NCBI GenBank assembly: GCA_002337385.1
Contig: DDFY01000005.1
Span: forward strand, 28,262-92,261
Direction: 5' to 3'
Length of the DNA stretch: 64,000 bases
Source of the DNA: Erythrobacter sp. UBA1916
GTDB taxonomy: Bacteria > Pseudomonadota > Alphaproteobacteria > Sphingomonadales > Sphingomonadaceae
Part shown: piece by piece, positions 16,505-25,745 of the stretch
How the letters are laid out: each line of letters starts with the position of its first letter
Numbering within the stretch: the first letter of the stretch is position 1
Made by a program: the position numbers and the translations under genes
The notes under the pieces: generated by a model
Told to the model about the DNA's origin: nothing
The model's input: the letters and a program-made list of their open reading frames with translations, nothing else
Databases searched by the model: none

Positions 16505-17026
16505 TCAACCGGGCGCGCGGGCTTTCCTTACCGCTGCCACGAAGGGGGCGTAGTCGACATAATCGCGGTGCTTCACGACCTTGCCGTCCTCGACCGTCAG
16601 CACGATGACCATCGGCGTTACGCTGTCCACCAGGGCCCCATCTCCAAGGTCCAGCCCCCAGTTCAGCGCGCCTTCGTAGATCGCGTTATTGCCCGAGATC
16701 AGACGCCGGTCGATTGCGAACGTCATATGGGTGATGCCCGCATAGCCGAGGCGAAAGCGCTGCATCATCGCATCGCGCCCTTCGGACAGCACGCCGCCGA
16801 AGACATGGGTGGCGGTCGGGTCCTGAAAGCTGGCATCCGGCGCCAGCAAAGGTTCGAGCGCGTCCCAGTCGCGCGCTATGTAGGCCGCGAAATAGGCATC
16901 GGCGACCGGTGCGGTCGCGGCGCTGACGGCGGTGTAATCGGTGCGCGGGGCCTCCGCCTCCTGCGCGGACAGGGGCGCGGAAAGCGCAAGCGCTGCCCCG
17001 ACCATCGCTAGGCATGCTGCTTGCAT
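16505..17026 (-). CDS. Secreted SnoaL/NTF2-like protein
   Basis: The 173-residue protein has a signal peptide (MQAACLAMVGAALALSAPLSAQ). The domain that follows is NTF2-like: APVADAYFAAYIARDWDALEPLLAPDASFQDPTATHVFGG, then MMQRFRLGYAGITHMTFAIDRRLISGNNAIYEG and VIVLTVEDGKVVKHRDYVDYAPFVAA. This fold is used by isomerases, cyclases and binding proteins, so activity cannot be predicted. The start at 17026 was chosen over a TTG at 17044 because GGGAGG lies at a suitable distance ahead of it. Confidence 0.8.
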   Translation of the reverse strand: MQAACLAMVGAALALSAPLSAQEAEAPRTDYTAVSAATAPVADAYFAAYIARDWDALEPLLAPDASFQDPTATHVFGGVLSEGRDAMMQRFRLGYAGITHMTFAIDRRLISGNNAIYEGALNWGLDLGDGALVDSVTPMVIVLTVEDGKVVKHRDYVDYAPFVAAVRKARAPG

Positions 17027-17208
17027 CGCATTTCTCCCTCCCAATGTGCCTCAGGCGAACATCCCGGTGCGCGCAGGCGCGTCAACCGGGCGTTCGACCA
17101 AGCAGCGATGGCAGGCGACCAACTGCAACCGGCAGCGATCAGTCGTGTTCGCGGTCGCCGGCGCCCATGTAGAGTTCGCGCCCGCCCTCTTCCGCATTCT
17201 CACGCGTT

Positions 17209-17661
17209 TTAGTCGGCTGAAGCGCCCACCGTTTGGGCCAGGAGTGAGCAGCGGCCCAGAGCTTCGAAATAGTGCCGGGTGGCTTCTTCCTCGCCCGCCA
17301 GTGCCAGACGCAGCAATCGCTCCGCCTTGTTTTGGGCATCGAACATGCTCTCGATCTCGGGGGGATCGGCGTTGAAATAGTCCATCGCGGTGATGGCATA
17401 GGGCAGCCGGAACTCGTCGGGAAAACGCGCCTCGGCATCTGCAGGGAAGGCCCCATCGTCCACTGCATCGGCGTGGATCACCCAGCGCCCGTTGCAGCGC
17501 GAGAGGTAGCCAATATCGTATGTGGTCGGTGCCTTGGCCTCGCCAGCACGAAAGGCTGCAATGGCCGTTTCGATATCGAAAGGCACCGCACCTGCGGCCA
17601 TAGCACGCTCCCCCGGAAGCGTGGCCATGGCAGCGAGCAGCAAGACGAGAGCGGTCCGCAT
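17209..17661 (-). CDS. Small secreted hypothetical protein, 150 aa
   Basis: The product carries a signal peptide (MRTALVLLLAAMATLPGERAMAAG), and the mature protein has three cysteines-free helical regions apart from CNGRW near residue 57 and CSLLAQ near the end. No recognisable domain is seen. It lies 14 bp after the thiC stop codon on the same strand and so may be read from the TPP-controlled thiC transcript. A role in thiamine metabolism is therefore possible but unsupported by any motif. Confidence 0.65.
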   Translation of the reverse strand: MRTALVLLLAAMATLPGERAMAAGAVPFDIETAIAAFRAGEAKAPTTYDIGYLSRCNGRWVIHADAVDDGAFPADAEARFPDEFRLPYAITAMDYFNADPPEIESMFDAQNKAERLLRLALAGEEEATRHYFEALGRCSLLAQTVGASAD

Positions 17662-17675
17662 GGGCCTCTGGCGCG

Positions 17676-19562
17676 CTATTCGGTTTCCACTTCGGGCAGA
17701 TAGAGACGCTCGCCCTTCTCCTTGTAGAGCTCGCTCATCTCCTCCATCCCCTTCAGCGCGGCCTGACGGCTCGCCTCGGCGGTGTCGGCGCCAGACTTCG
17801 TGGCTTCGAGGAAGCTGTCGGGATCGGAGTTCTGCTTCGAGGCGAAATCGCGCACTTCCTGGCTGATCTTCATCGAGCAGAACTTTGGCCCGCACATGGA
17901 GCAGAAATGCGCGGTCTTGGCGCCTTCTGCGGGCAGGGTCTGGTCGTGGAATTCCTCTGCCGTATCCGGATCGAGCGAGAGGTTGAACTGGTCGCGCCAG
18001 CGGAATTCGAAACGCGCCTTGCTCAATGCATCGTCGCGCACCTGCGCGGCCGGGTGGCCCTTGGCGAGATCCGCCGCGTGGGCCGCAAGCTTGTAGGTCA
18101 CCACACCCACCTTCACGTCGTCGCGGTCGGGCAGGCCGAGGTGTTCCTTCGGCGTTACGTAGCAAAGCATCGCCGTGCCATACCAGCCGATCTGCGCCGC
18201 GCCGATGCCGCTGGTGATATGGTCATAGCCCGGCGCAATGTCGGTCACGAGCGGCCCGAGCGTGTAGAAGGGCGCTTCGCCGCACACTTCCAGCTGCTTC
18301 TCCATGTTCTCCTTGATCTTGTGCATGGGCACGTGGCCCGGCCCTTCGATCATCACCTGCACGTCTTCCTTCCACGCGCGGTGGGTCAGTTCGCCCAGCG
18401 TGTAGAGTTCGGAGAACTGCGCCTCGTCATTAGCATCGGCAATGGAGCCGGGGCGCAGGCCGTCACCCAGCGAATAGGCGATGTCATAGGCCTTCATGAT
18501 CTCGGTGATCTCGTCGAACTTCTCGTACAGGAAGCTCTCCTTGTGATGCGCGAGGCACCACTTGGCCATGATCGAGCCGCCGCGGCTGACGATACCGGTG
18601 ACGCGCTTGGCGGCCATCGGCACATAAGGCAGGCGCACCCCGGCGTGGATCGTGAAGTAGTCGACGCCCTGTTCGGCCTGCTCGATCAGCGTATCGCGGA
18701 ACACTTCCCAGGTCAGGTCCTCGGCAATGCCGCCGACCTTTTCGAGCGCCTGATAGATCGGCACGGTGCCAATCGGCACGGGGCTGTTGCGGATGATCCA
18801 TTCGCGGGTGTCATGAATGTTGCGGCCTGTGCTCAGGTCCATCACGGTGTCGGCGCCCCAGCGGATCGACCAGACCATCTTGTCGACTTCGCTCGCCACG
18901 TCGGAGGCGACGGCGGAGTTGCCGATATTGGCGTTGATCTTGACGAGGAAGTTGCGCCCGATCGCCATCGGCTCGGCTTCCGGGTGGTTGACGTTCGAGG
19001 GAATGATCGCCCGCCCGCGCGCCACTTCCTCGCGCACGAATTCGGGGGTGACATAGTCGGGGATCGCCGCGCCCCAGCTCTGCCCTTCGGGCCGCTGCTT
19101 CAACTGCGCGCGGCCGAGATTCTCGCGCTCGGCGACATATTCCATCTCGGGGGTGATGATGCCGCGGCGGGCATAGTGCATCTGGCTGAGGTTCGCGCCC
19201 GGCTTGGCGCGCAAGGGGCGACGCAGCGCGGTGGGGAACGGGGGCACACCACCCGACCGGTCAGGCCCGAGCTGGCCGTTATCTTCTGGCTTGATCTCGC
19301 GCGGGGCATATTCCTCGACATCGCCGCGCGCGAGCTGCCACTCACGGCGCAGCGGCGGCAGGCCTGCCTGAATGTCGATGGTCGCAGCAGGGTCGGTATA
19401 GGGGCCGGAGGTGTCGTAGACGCGGATCGGCGGCTCGCCGCTGCTCGGCTCGAGGTCGATCTCGCGCATGGCGACCTTGAGCGGCCCGACATGAACCTTG
19501 CGGCTGCCACGAATGGGGCCGGTGGTCACACCGATCTCGAGCTTGCTGTTGACGTCGGCCAT
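17676..19562 (-). CDS. thiC: Phosphomethylpyrimidine synthase
   Basis: ThiC is a radical SAM enzyme that rearranges aminoimidazole ribotide to hydroxymethylpyrimidine phosphate, the pyrimidine half of thiamine. The 628-residue protein has the standard layout, including the AxRGIITPEMEYVAERE segment, GNIGNSAVASDVASEVDKMVWSIRWGADTVMDLSTGRNI, and the [4Fe-4S] cysteine cluster CSMCGPKFCSM near the C-terminus. A TPP riboswitch in the leader controls it. The start MADVNSK has a GGAGAA site ahead. Confidence 0.97.
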   Translation of the reverse strand: MADVNSKLEIGVTTGPIRGSRKVHVGPLKVAMREIDLEPSSGEPPIRVYDTSGPYTDPAATIDIQAGLPPLRREWQLARGDVEEYAPREIKPEDNGQLGPDRSGGVPPFPTALRRPLRAKPGANLSQMHYARRGIITPEMEYVAERENLGRAQLKQRPEGQSWGAAIPDYVTPEFVREEVARGRAIIPSNVNHPEAEPMAIGRNFLVKINANIGNSAVASDVASEVDKMVWSIRWGADTVMDLSTGRNIHDTREWIIRNSPVPIGTVPIYQALEKVGGIAEDLTWEVFRDTLIEQAEQGVDYFTIHAGVRLPYVPMAAKRVTGIVSRGGSIMAKWCLAHHKESFLYEKFDEITEIMKAYDIAYSLGDGLRPGSIADANDEAQFSELYTLGELTHRAWKEDVQVMIEGPGHVPMHKIKENMEKQLEVCGEAPFYTLGPLVTDIAPGYDHITSGIGAAQIGWYGTAMLCYVTPKEHLGLPDRDDVKVGVVTYKLAAHAADLAKGHPAAQVRDDALSKARFEFRWRDQFNLSLDPDTAEEFHDQTLPAEGAKTAHFCSMCGPKFCSMKISQEVRDFASKQNSDPDSFLEATKSGADTAEASRQAALKGMEEMSELYKEKGERLYLPEVETE

Positions 19563-19620
19563 GCATGTTCTCCTCGTTACCGGAGAAAAGGCCGCGCTTT
19601 TCTATAGTCAGAAAACCGCT

Positions 19621-19731
19621 CCCTCCCTCCGCCGGTCTTAACCGGATCAGGTTCAGCGGGTCGGCGGCTCGTGCCGCCCTCTCAAGCACCGTGCCTGATA
19701 CGATCAGGCAGCGCTCCCCCGGGGATGCCCT
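19621..19731 (-). promoter_or_regulatory. TPP riboswitch (thi box) controlling thiC
   Basis: On the minus strand the conserved thi-box core CTGAACCTGATCCGGTTAA (19638-19656) is followed by the pyrimidine-binding side GACCGGCGGAGGGAG and preceded by CTTGAGAGGGCGGC and the CCCCGGGGGAGC arm. This is the standard TPP aptamer order. It ends about 60 bases before the thiC start, where an expression platform could occlude the ribosome site. Binding of thiamine pyrophosphate should lower thiC expression. Confidence 0.93.
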
Positions 19732-19780
19732 TGCTATAGAGACTATTCTGCCGCGAAGATAGAGACCTGTTTGCCCGGGG

Positions 19781-20182
19781 TCAGATGAGCCGGGCATAGG
19801 TGGCCGCGACCAGCAGAACACCGCAAGCGACCAAAGCATAGGCCCAGCCCCTGCCGCGCACGCCGACCAGACGCCGGGCCAGCGCCATCATGCGCTCACC
19901 CACCGCCACAAAGGCGAGCCCGGCGGCCACAATCGCCCCGCCCAGCGCGGTCACGACCATGGCCAGCGGATCGCCCACCTGCCACGGGTTGGCGAGATAG
20001 ATCGCCGCGCCGACCAGCACGAACACGACACCGGTGAGGAAGCGCAGCCCCGGTGCGTGCTCCCATTCGGACAGCAGTTCGAGATAGAACCCGCGCACCC
20101 GCAGTTCGGCAAAGCCAAGCGCCAGAGCAAACAGGCCGGCAAAGAATGCCAGACCGCCGGAAAGATCGGTAAATTGAGCCAT
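19781..20182 (-). CDS. Hypothetical four-helix membrane protein
   Basis: The 133-residue protein has four predicted membrane helices (about 8-28, 40-60, 68-92, 108-128) joined by short arginine-rich loops (ERMMALARRLVGVRGRGWAY). The start MAQFTDLSGG at 20182 is preferred over an upstream in-frame start because the extension is proline- and arginine-rich. I do not recognise a named family. Confidence 0.7.
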   Translation of the reverse strand: MAQFTDLSGGLAFFAGLFALALGFAELRVRGFYLELLSEWEHAPGLRFLTGVVFVLVGAAIYLANPWQVGDPLAMVVTALGGAIVAAGLAFVAVGERMMALARRLVGVRGRGWAYALVACGVLLVAATYARLI

Positions 20183-20275
20183 AAGCGCCGATAACCCTGG
20201 CCGGGCGCAGGGTCTAGGCGGCGTGGACAAATTTGAGCGTCTGGGTTCGACGACATTGCGGACTAAGCATCGTCC

Positions 20276-20701
20276 TCAATCGGAAGAGATTGTAGCACCT
20301 TCCAGTGCGACAACATTGCATGTCCATAATCTACGTACATCGTCCTCAGGAATGACCGTTACGGTTCCCGTAATTTGGACTGTCGTGTCAGACTGAGGGA
20401 TGGGACTCTCATTTGAAAGATAGATTGTGATGCACTTCGTCCAGTAATCGAAACCTTCTCCCCTTCTTTCTTGTTCGACATCCAAGTAGGCATCACGATC
20501 CTCCCATAACGCCCGCGTATCGGTGCCCCAAGTGAAGTAGCCCCGTACCCTGAGTGCTTTCCCCGTCAGTTCATCGGCTGCAGCAATAATTTGTATCGGT
20601 GATAGTGTGGCCCGGGAATAAGCCTCTGGCCCTTGCACAGTTGGGTTCGCGCAACCCGTTGCGGCGAGCATTAGCGAAAGAGCGAATGGTCGAATCCTCA
20701 T
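20276..20701 (-). CDS. Putative lipoprotein, 141 aa, unusually low GC
   Basis: The product has a signal peptide with lipobox (FALSLMLAATGCANP). The mature domain is soluble and strand-rich: IIAAADELTGKALRVRGYFTWGTDTRALWED, CITIYLSNESPIPQ, VQITGTVTVIPEDDVRRLWTCNVVAL. The alternation resembles an OB-fold-like small domain, but no family is certain. Third codon positions are visibly richer in A and T than in neighbouring genes (runs such as attgtagcac and gaaagataga), so it may be a later acquisition. The start at 20701 is fixed by the signal peptide. Confidence 0.7.
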   Translation of the reverse strand: MRIRPFALSLMLAATGCANPTVQGPEAYSRATLSPIQIIAAADELTGKALRVRGYFTWGTDTRALWEDRDAYLDVEQERRGEGFDYWTKCITIYLSNESPIPQSDTTVQITGTVTVIPEDDVRRLWTCNVVALEGATISSD

Positions 20702-20826
20702 CGCAAACTGAGTAGCATTCAATTGTCAGCTTCCCACCCCAGCTTAGGTCGTTCCAATCTTTTCCGAATTCGTCCACGCAGTCTAGGGCACAAGGCCCGG
20801 ATAGGCCCCATACTGCAAGCCACACC

Positions 20827-21462
20827 ATGACCGTTCTCTTCCGCCTTGATGCCGATGCTCGCAGCATCGCCCGCCAGTTCGGCGCTTACAGCGGCAACGA
20901 CCCATGGGCGGGCGGCCATGTCGCGCCCGGTGGCTTTGCTCCGGTCATCACCGAGGGGCGCGAGTTCGTCGCTGGCCCCGGCGCAGCGCGGCAGACGCGG
21001 CGCATGGTGCCGCGCCTCTGGGGTGTGCCGCCACCACCCTCGGCAAGCTACAACGCGCGGTCCGTGCTCAGCGTCGCCAATCCCGACAGTCCGTTCTGGA
21101 TCGGCAACCTGCGCAACCGCGAGTTCCGCTGCCTCGTGCCCGCCACCAGCTTCATGGTCTGGGGATCGGGCACCGACTACGAAGGCCGCCGTCTGCGCCA
21201 CTGGCTCGCGCCCGAAGGCGAACCGCTGTTCGCCTTTGCCGGGCTGTGGAAAGACAGCGAGGTGCCGAGTTTCGCGCTGCTCACCCGCCCGGCGACCGAC
21301 GATCTGCGCGCGCTCGGCTGCGAGCGGATGCCGCTGGTGCTGCCGGGGCACGACAAGGCGCGCGACCTGTGGCTGCGCGGCGGGTGGGACCGGGCCAGCG
21401 CGCTGCTCGAAACCGATCCCGAAGCCGAATTGCGCGAGCTGCCCGCCCCCAGCCGCGCCTAG
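20827..21462 (+). CDS. SRAP-domain (HMCES/YedK-like) protein lacking catalytic residues
   Basis: The 211-residue protein follows the SRAP fold order: YNARS (N-A-R motif), FRCLVPATSFMVW, PLFAFAGLWKDSE, FALLTRPATDDLRALGCERMPLVLP. SRAP proteins such as YedK form a thiazolidine crosslink to abasic sites through Cys2. Here residue 2 is threonine, the glutamate of the F-x-E-W motif is valine (SFMVW) and the histidine of the I-H-x-R-x-P motif is cysteine (GCERMP). Only the asparagine remains. No in-frame Met-Cys start is visible upstream. It is likely a divergent sphingomonad variant with altered function. Confidence 0.78.
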   Translation: MTVLFRLDADARSIARQFGAYSGNDPWAGGHVAPGGFAPVITEGREFVAGPGAARQTRRMVPRLWGVPPPPSASYNARSVLSVANPDSPFWIGNLRNREFRCLVPATSFMVWGSGTDYEGRRLRHWLAPEGEPLFAFAGLWKDSEVPSFALLTRPATDDLRALGCERMPLVLPGHDKARDLWLRGGWDRASALLETDPEAELRELPAPSRA

Positions 21463-21537
21463 CGCCGCCATTGCCAGGCGCGCCCCTCGCGCTATGACCG
21501 GTGCTAACAGTTGAAACCAGTAATCGAGGACGACCCC

Positions 21538-23583
21538 ATGCTTTTGCGCCGCGCCGCCCTTCTCCTGTCGCTCCCGCTTGCCGCGGGCGTGGCCCTGCCC
21601 GCCAGCCTCGCCGCCCGGCCGATGACGCCGCAGGACGTCGCCCGCCTCGAATCCACCGCCGGCATGGCGATTTCCCGCGACGGCACGCACATCGCGTACA
21701 CCACGCTCTCGCGCCCCGACGTCACCAAGGGCGAAGCTAACGGCGGCGCGCGGCAGGAACTGTTTCTGGCCGATGCCCCGCTGCAGGCGCGCGCATGGCT
21801 GCCCGAGGGGATGGAGGTCTCGCAAATCGGTTTCACTCCCGATGGCGCAATGATCACCTTCCTGTGGCGCGCCGATGGCGAAAAGCGCGCCTTGTGGGGC
21901 GTGCCGGTGAGCGGGGGGCCTTACCGCAAGCTCGCCGCAATCGATGATGCCAGTGTCAAATCCTATGCCTTCGCGCCTTCGGGCAGCGAGGTCTATCTGA
22001 TCGCTGCCGCCGAGAAGGATCACGAACGCGAGGCCGATGCCGACGCCGGGTTCAATTCGCGCGTCTACGAGGAAGAGCTGCCCTATTCGCGGGTGTTCGT
22101 GGCGGCCGTTGGCGATGAGGTCGACGCGGACCCGCGCCAGCTCAATCTGCCGGGCGAGGTTTACAGCTTCGAGGTTGCGCCCAATGGCGAGTTCGCGGTC
22201 TTCACCTCGGCCCCCACCCCGCTGGTGGACGACCGATATACCGAGCTGCACGCCAATATCCTCAACCTTTACGACGACAGCGTCATCACCGTCGCCACCG
22301 AGGGCAAGCTCGGCGACATCGAAATCTCGCCCGATTCGCGCCAGCTCTCGATGATCGCGGCGGTCGATGAAAACGACCCGGCGGCGACCACGCTCTACCT
22401 CGTCGATGCGACCACCGGGGAGTTCACCGCGCTGAACGAAGGCGCGCCCGAGGCGGCGGTCGATGCCGAGTGGATGGCCGACGGACGGCTCGCCAGCGTG
22501 ATCCACACCGGCGCACAGAGTCTGCTGCGCTACTATTCGGATAGCGGCGAGGCGCTCAGCACGGTCGATCCGGGCGAGCTGATCCTGACCGGGCTCGATC
22601 AGGGCGGCAACATCCTCATCGCCAAGGCCAATTCGCCCGCGCACCCGACAGAGCTGTTCGTCGCCTCGCGCAGCGGGTTCGAGCGCTGGACCGAGCACAA
22701 CCCGTGGCTGTCGGAGATCGACTTCGGAGCCCAGCGCACGCTCACCTATGCCGCGCGCGACGGACAGGTGATCGAGGGCATTCTGATCGAGCCGGTGGGA
22801 GAGCCTCCACTGGGCGGATCGCCGCTGATCCTCGACGTGCACGGCGGGCCAGAATCGCACGAGAGCAACGGCTGGGTGACCAGCTATTCCAGCCCCGGCC
22901 AAGTGGCGGCGGGCCAGGGCTATGCGGTGTTCCTGCCCAACTATCGCGGCTCGACCGGCTATGGCACGGCCTTCTCGAAGCAGCATCAGGGCGATGCCGC
23001 GGGCAAGGAGTTTGACGATCTGGTCGATGCCAAGAAGGCCCTGGTCGAGATGCTGGTGGCCGATGGCGACCGGGTCGGTGTGACCGGCGGCTCCTACGGC
23101 GGATATGCTACCGCCTGGAGCGCAACGCGCTATTCCGACGAGTTCGCGGCAGGCGTCATGTTCGTGGGCATTTCCGACCTTTTGTCCAAGCTCGGCACCA
23201 CCGATATCCCGAACGAGGAGTTCCTCGTCCACGCCCGCGCGCAGCCCTGGGACGACTTCGCGTTCACGCTTGAGCGGAGCCCGATCACCTATGCCGGGCA
23301 GGCAGAAACGCCGCTGCTGATCATGCACGGCGAGGAAGACCCGCGGGTCAGCCCGACGCAGAGCCTCGAGCTTTATCGCAACATCAAGCTGCGCCAGCCC
23401 GATACGCCGCTGCGGCTGGTGTGGTATCCGGGCGAAGGCCACGGCAATGCGATGGCGGCATCGCGCTACGACTATAACCTGCGCATGATGGAATGGTTCG
23501 ACACCTACCTGAAGAGCGGTGACCGCACGGCCCCCGTCCCCGCGCCCCGGCCCGATCTGATGATCGAGAAGGACGCGGAATAG
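21538..23583 (+). CDS. S9 family (prolyl oligopeptidase-type) serine peptidase, exported
   Basis: The 681-residue protein starts with a signal peptide (LLRRAALLLSLPLAAGVALPASLAA). An N-terminal beta-propeller of WD40-like repeats (about 30-400) is followed by an alpha/beta-hydrolase domain with the nucleophile in GGSYGGYATAW (Ser about 520), an acid in HGEEDPRVSP and histidine in YPGEGHGNA. This is the S9C-like architecture of dipeptidyl or acylaminoacyl peptidases. It should act in the periplasm on short peptides. The start at 21538 is preceded by CGAGGA. Confidence 0.9.
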   Translation: MLLRRAALLLSLPLAAGVALPASLAARPMTPQDVARLESTAGMAISRDGTHIAYTTLSRPDVTKGEANGGARQELFLADAPLQARAWLPEGMEVSQIGFTPDGAMITFLWRADGEKRALWGVPVSGGPYRKLAAIDDASVKSYAFAPSGSEVYLIAAAEKDHEREADADAGFNSRVYEEELPYSRVFVAAVGDEVDADPRQLNLPGEVYSFEVAPNGEFAVFTSAPTPLVDDRYTELHANILNLYDDSVITVATEGKLGDIEISPDSRQLSMIAAVDENDPAATTLYLVDATTGEFTALNEGAPEAAVDAEWMADGRLASVIHTGAQSLLRYYSDSGEALSTVDPGELILTGLDQGGNILIAKANSPAHPTELFVASRSGFERWTEHNPWLSEIDFGAQRTLTYAARDGQVIEGILIEPVGEPPLGGSPLILDVHGGPESHESNGWVTSYSSPGQVAAGQGYAVFLPNYRGSTGYGTAFSKQHQGDAAGKEFDDLVDAKKALVEMLVADGDRVGVTGGSYGGYATAWSATRYSDEFAAGVMFVGISDLLSKLGTTDIPNEEFLVHARAQPWDDFAFTLERSPITYAGQAETPLLIMHGEEDPRVSPTQSLELYRNIKLRQPDTPLRLVWYPGEGHGNAMAASRYDYNLRMMEWFDTYLKSGDRTAPVPAPRPDLMIEKDAE

Positions 23584-23599
23584 GGGCCGCGATCAAACC

Positions 23600-24469
23600 T
23601 CAGAAGGTGTAGCCGACCCCGAAGGCGCCGAAGAACTGGTCTTTCGAGCCGCGTACACTGGTGAAGGGCGATTCCGCCGCATCGCCCAGCACCCGCGAAT
23701 AGCCGCCGACTACGATCAGCGCGAAGCCACCGTTGGTGAGGTCGCCATCGAGGTCAATACCCGTCAACAGCGTGACCCCCGCGCGGGTGAAGCCGCCACC
23801 CGAAGGCTGGAACGCGGGCAATTCGCCGCCGGTCGCCAAGCTCTGCGCGGGGCTGACGGCGAAATAGTAGTCCTGGAACTTGGCGTCGGCATATTCGGTC
23901 GAGACCGACAGGCTGGCCGCCATGCCGCGGCTAAGCGGGGTGAAATAGGTGACCGAGGGGCTGAGCACGAAGCCCTTGTGTGCGCCGTTGATGTCCCAGG
24001 CCGCATCGGTGCTGACCGTCAGGCTGTCGTAGGGATTCAACACCTTGTTGAAGGTCACACCCGCCGTGGGGCCGACCTCGATCGCCTTGTTGAGCTTGCC
24101 GAGACTGGCGACCACTTCATCCTTGATCTGGGTATTGCGGTTGGCACGCAGCCGCGCCGCCACCCCAAGGTCGAAATCGACACCGTCGCCAGAATTGGAG
24201 ACGAAATCGAGCGCCAGCCCGCCGCCGCGCGGAGAGATACCCACCCCGCCCAGCGAGCCCTGCACAATTGGCAGCGGCGTGAACACGTAGTCGTCCGAGC
24301 CAAGGTAGCTCGGGTTCACCGCCACGCCCACGCCCACCGAGAGATAGTCGCCGGAATAGACGCTATTGCTCATGTCTACCGGCTCCTCGCCTCCCTGGGC
24401 ATTGGCAGCGGCAGGCGCCAAAGTGGCAGCGGCAAGCGCGAGGCCGGCCTTAATCGAATAACTGGACAT
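23600..24469 (-). CDS. MipA/OmpV family outer membrane protein
   Basis: The 289-residue protein has a signal peptide (SIKAGLALAAATLAPAAANAQ). The barrel-like part contains YLSVGVGVAVNPSYLGSDDYVFTPLPIVQGSLGGVGISPRG, the MipA/OmpV opening strand pattern, and ends in an aromatic residue (FGAFGVGYTF), as outer-membrane barrels do. Members act as scaffolds for murein hydrolases or as porin-like proteins. The start at 24469 was set by the signal peptide. It is divergent from crtY over 79 bp. Confidence 0.88.
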   Translation of the reverse strand: MSSYSIKAGLALAAATLAPAAANAQGGEEPVDMSNSVYSGDYLSVGVGVAVNPSYLGSDDYVFTPLPIVQGSLGGVGISPRGGGLALDFVSNSGDGVDFDLGVAARLRANRNTQIKDEVVASLGKLNKAIEVGPTAGVTFNKVLNPYDSLTVSTDAAWDINGAHKGFVLSPSVTYFTPLSRGMAASLSVSTEYADAKFQDYYFAVSPAQSLATGGELPAFQPSGGGFTRAGVTLLTGIDLDGDLTNGGFALIVVGGYSRVLGDAAESPFTSVRGSKDQFFGAFGVGYTF

Positions 24470-24548
24470 AAAGGAACTCCCCGATTTCAGGTAAAATGTT
24501 CGGCGCATCGAGTTGGTTCCGCAAGAGCTATCCGCTATCGTAAGTTCC

Positions 24549-25745
24549 ATGACCGGGCAGACCTGCGATATGGCCATTGTTGGCGGCGGGCTGGCCGGGG
24601 GGCTGATTGCGCTCGCTGTGACGCAGGCGCGGCCCGACCTGTCGCTGCGGCTGATCGAGGCCGGCGCGCAATTGGGCGGCAATCACCGCTGGAGCTGGTT
24701 TGCCAGCGATCTTCCCGCAGGCGGTGAGGCGCTGCTCGCACCCTTCCGCACGACCGAATGGGATGCGGGCTACGATGTGCGTTTCCCCAAGCATAGCCGC
24801 CATCTGTCCAGCCGCTATTGCTCGCTCGCGAGCGAGGACTTCGCCGCCGTGCTGACCTGCGACCTTCCCGCAGAAGCGATCCTGACCGAGACCGAAGTGA
24901 CCAAGCTCGACGCTAGCGGCGTTACGCTCGGCGATGGCACCCGCATCGAGGCGCGCGCGGTGATCGACTGTCGCGGCTTTGCCCCCACCGCGACGCTGTC
25001 TGGCGGGTGGCAGGTGTTCATGGGGCGGCAGATGCGCCTCGCCCGCCCGCATGGCCTCACCGCGCCGGTGATTATGGATGCCACGGTCGCGCAGCTGGGG
25101 GGCTACCGCTTCGTCTATGTCCTGCCGCTCAGTGCGCACGAGGTCTTTATTGAAGACACCTACTATCAGGACAGCCCCGCGCTTGACCATGCCGCCCTCA
25201 GCGCGCGGCTGGACGACTATGCGCTGGCGCAAGGCTGGGAAGGCCAGGTCCTCAGCAGCGAAACGGGCGTGCTGCCGGTGATAACCGGGGGCGACTTCGC
25301 CGCCTTCAGGGCCGAGCGACAGATTGCGGGCGTGGCCATGGCGGGCGCGCGGGGCGGTTTCGTCCACCCACTGACCAGCTACACCCTGCCCTTCGCGGTC
25401 GCCACTGCGCTGGCCGTGGCCGCCGATGCCCAGCTTCCGGGCGACCAGCTGGCCGCAAGGCTCGAAGCCAGAGCGCAAGAGCACTGGCGCGCGATGGGCT
25501 TCTATCGCCTGCTCGGGCGCATGCTGTTCGGCGCCGCGCGGCCCGAGGAACGTTACCGCGTGTTCGAACGCTTCTACCGCCTGTCCGAAACCCTGATCGA
25601 GCGCTTCTATGCCGGGCGTTCAACCCTGGCCGATCGTGCAAGAGTGCTTGCGGGCAAGCCACCTGTTCCCATATCTCGGGCTATCGCGGCCCTGACACGC
25701 CCTGCCCCGCCATTGCTGGCACCCGAACACAAGGACGATCAATGA
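24549..25745 (+). CDS. crtY: Lycopene beta-cyclase
   Basis: CrtY cyclises both ends of lycopene to give beta-carotene at the membrane. The 398-residue protein has the N-terminal FAD/NAD-binding motif DMAIVGGGLAGGLIALAVTQARPDLSLRLIEAG, the HRWSWF segment, VIDCRGF, FMGRQM and a C-terminal region typical of proteobacterial CrtY. The stop overlaps the start of crtI by 4 bp (ATGA), so translation is coupled. The start MTGQTCDMAI at 24549 is preferred over the upstream frame from 24513. Confidence 0.95.
   Translation: MTGQTCDMAIVGGGLAGGLIALAVTQARPDLSLRLIEAGAQLGGNHRWSWFASDLPAGGEALLAPFRTTEWDAGYDVRFPKHSRHLSSRYCSLASEDFAAVLTCDLPAEAILTETEVTKLDASGVTLGDGTRIEARAVIDCRGFAPTATLSGGWQVFMGRQMRLARPHGLTAPVIMDATVAQLGGYRFVYVLPLSAHEVFIEDTYYQDSPALDHAALSARLDDYALAQGWEGQVLSSETGVLPVITGGDFAAFRAERQIAGVAMAGARGGFVHPLTSYTLPFAVATALAVAADAQLPGDQLAARLEARAQEHWRAMGFYRLLGRMLFGAARPEERYRVFERFYRLSETLIERFYAGRSTLADRARVLAGKPPVPISRAIAALTRPAPPLLAPEHKDDQ

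Noticed and set aside
17139..17208. Short minus-strand tail ending in RELYMGAGDREHD
   Set aside because: It lies after the stop of the secreted protein gene with no start of its own; a frameshifted extension is possible but not supported.
17907..19607. 566-residue plus-strand ORF opposite thiC
   Set aside because: Shadow of thiC, which has unmistakable motifs and a TPP riboswitch.
20719..23442. 907-residue minus-strand ORF opposite the S9 peptidase
   Set aside because: Shadow frame. The S9 peptidase has all catalytic motifs; the opposite product shows only compositional bias.
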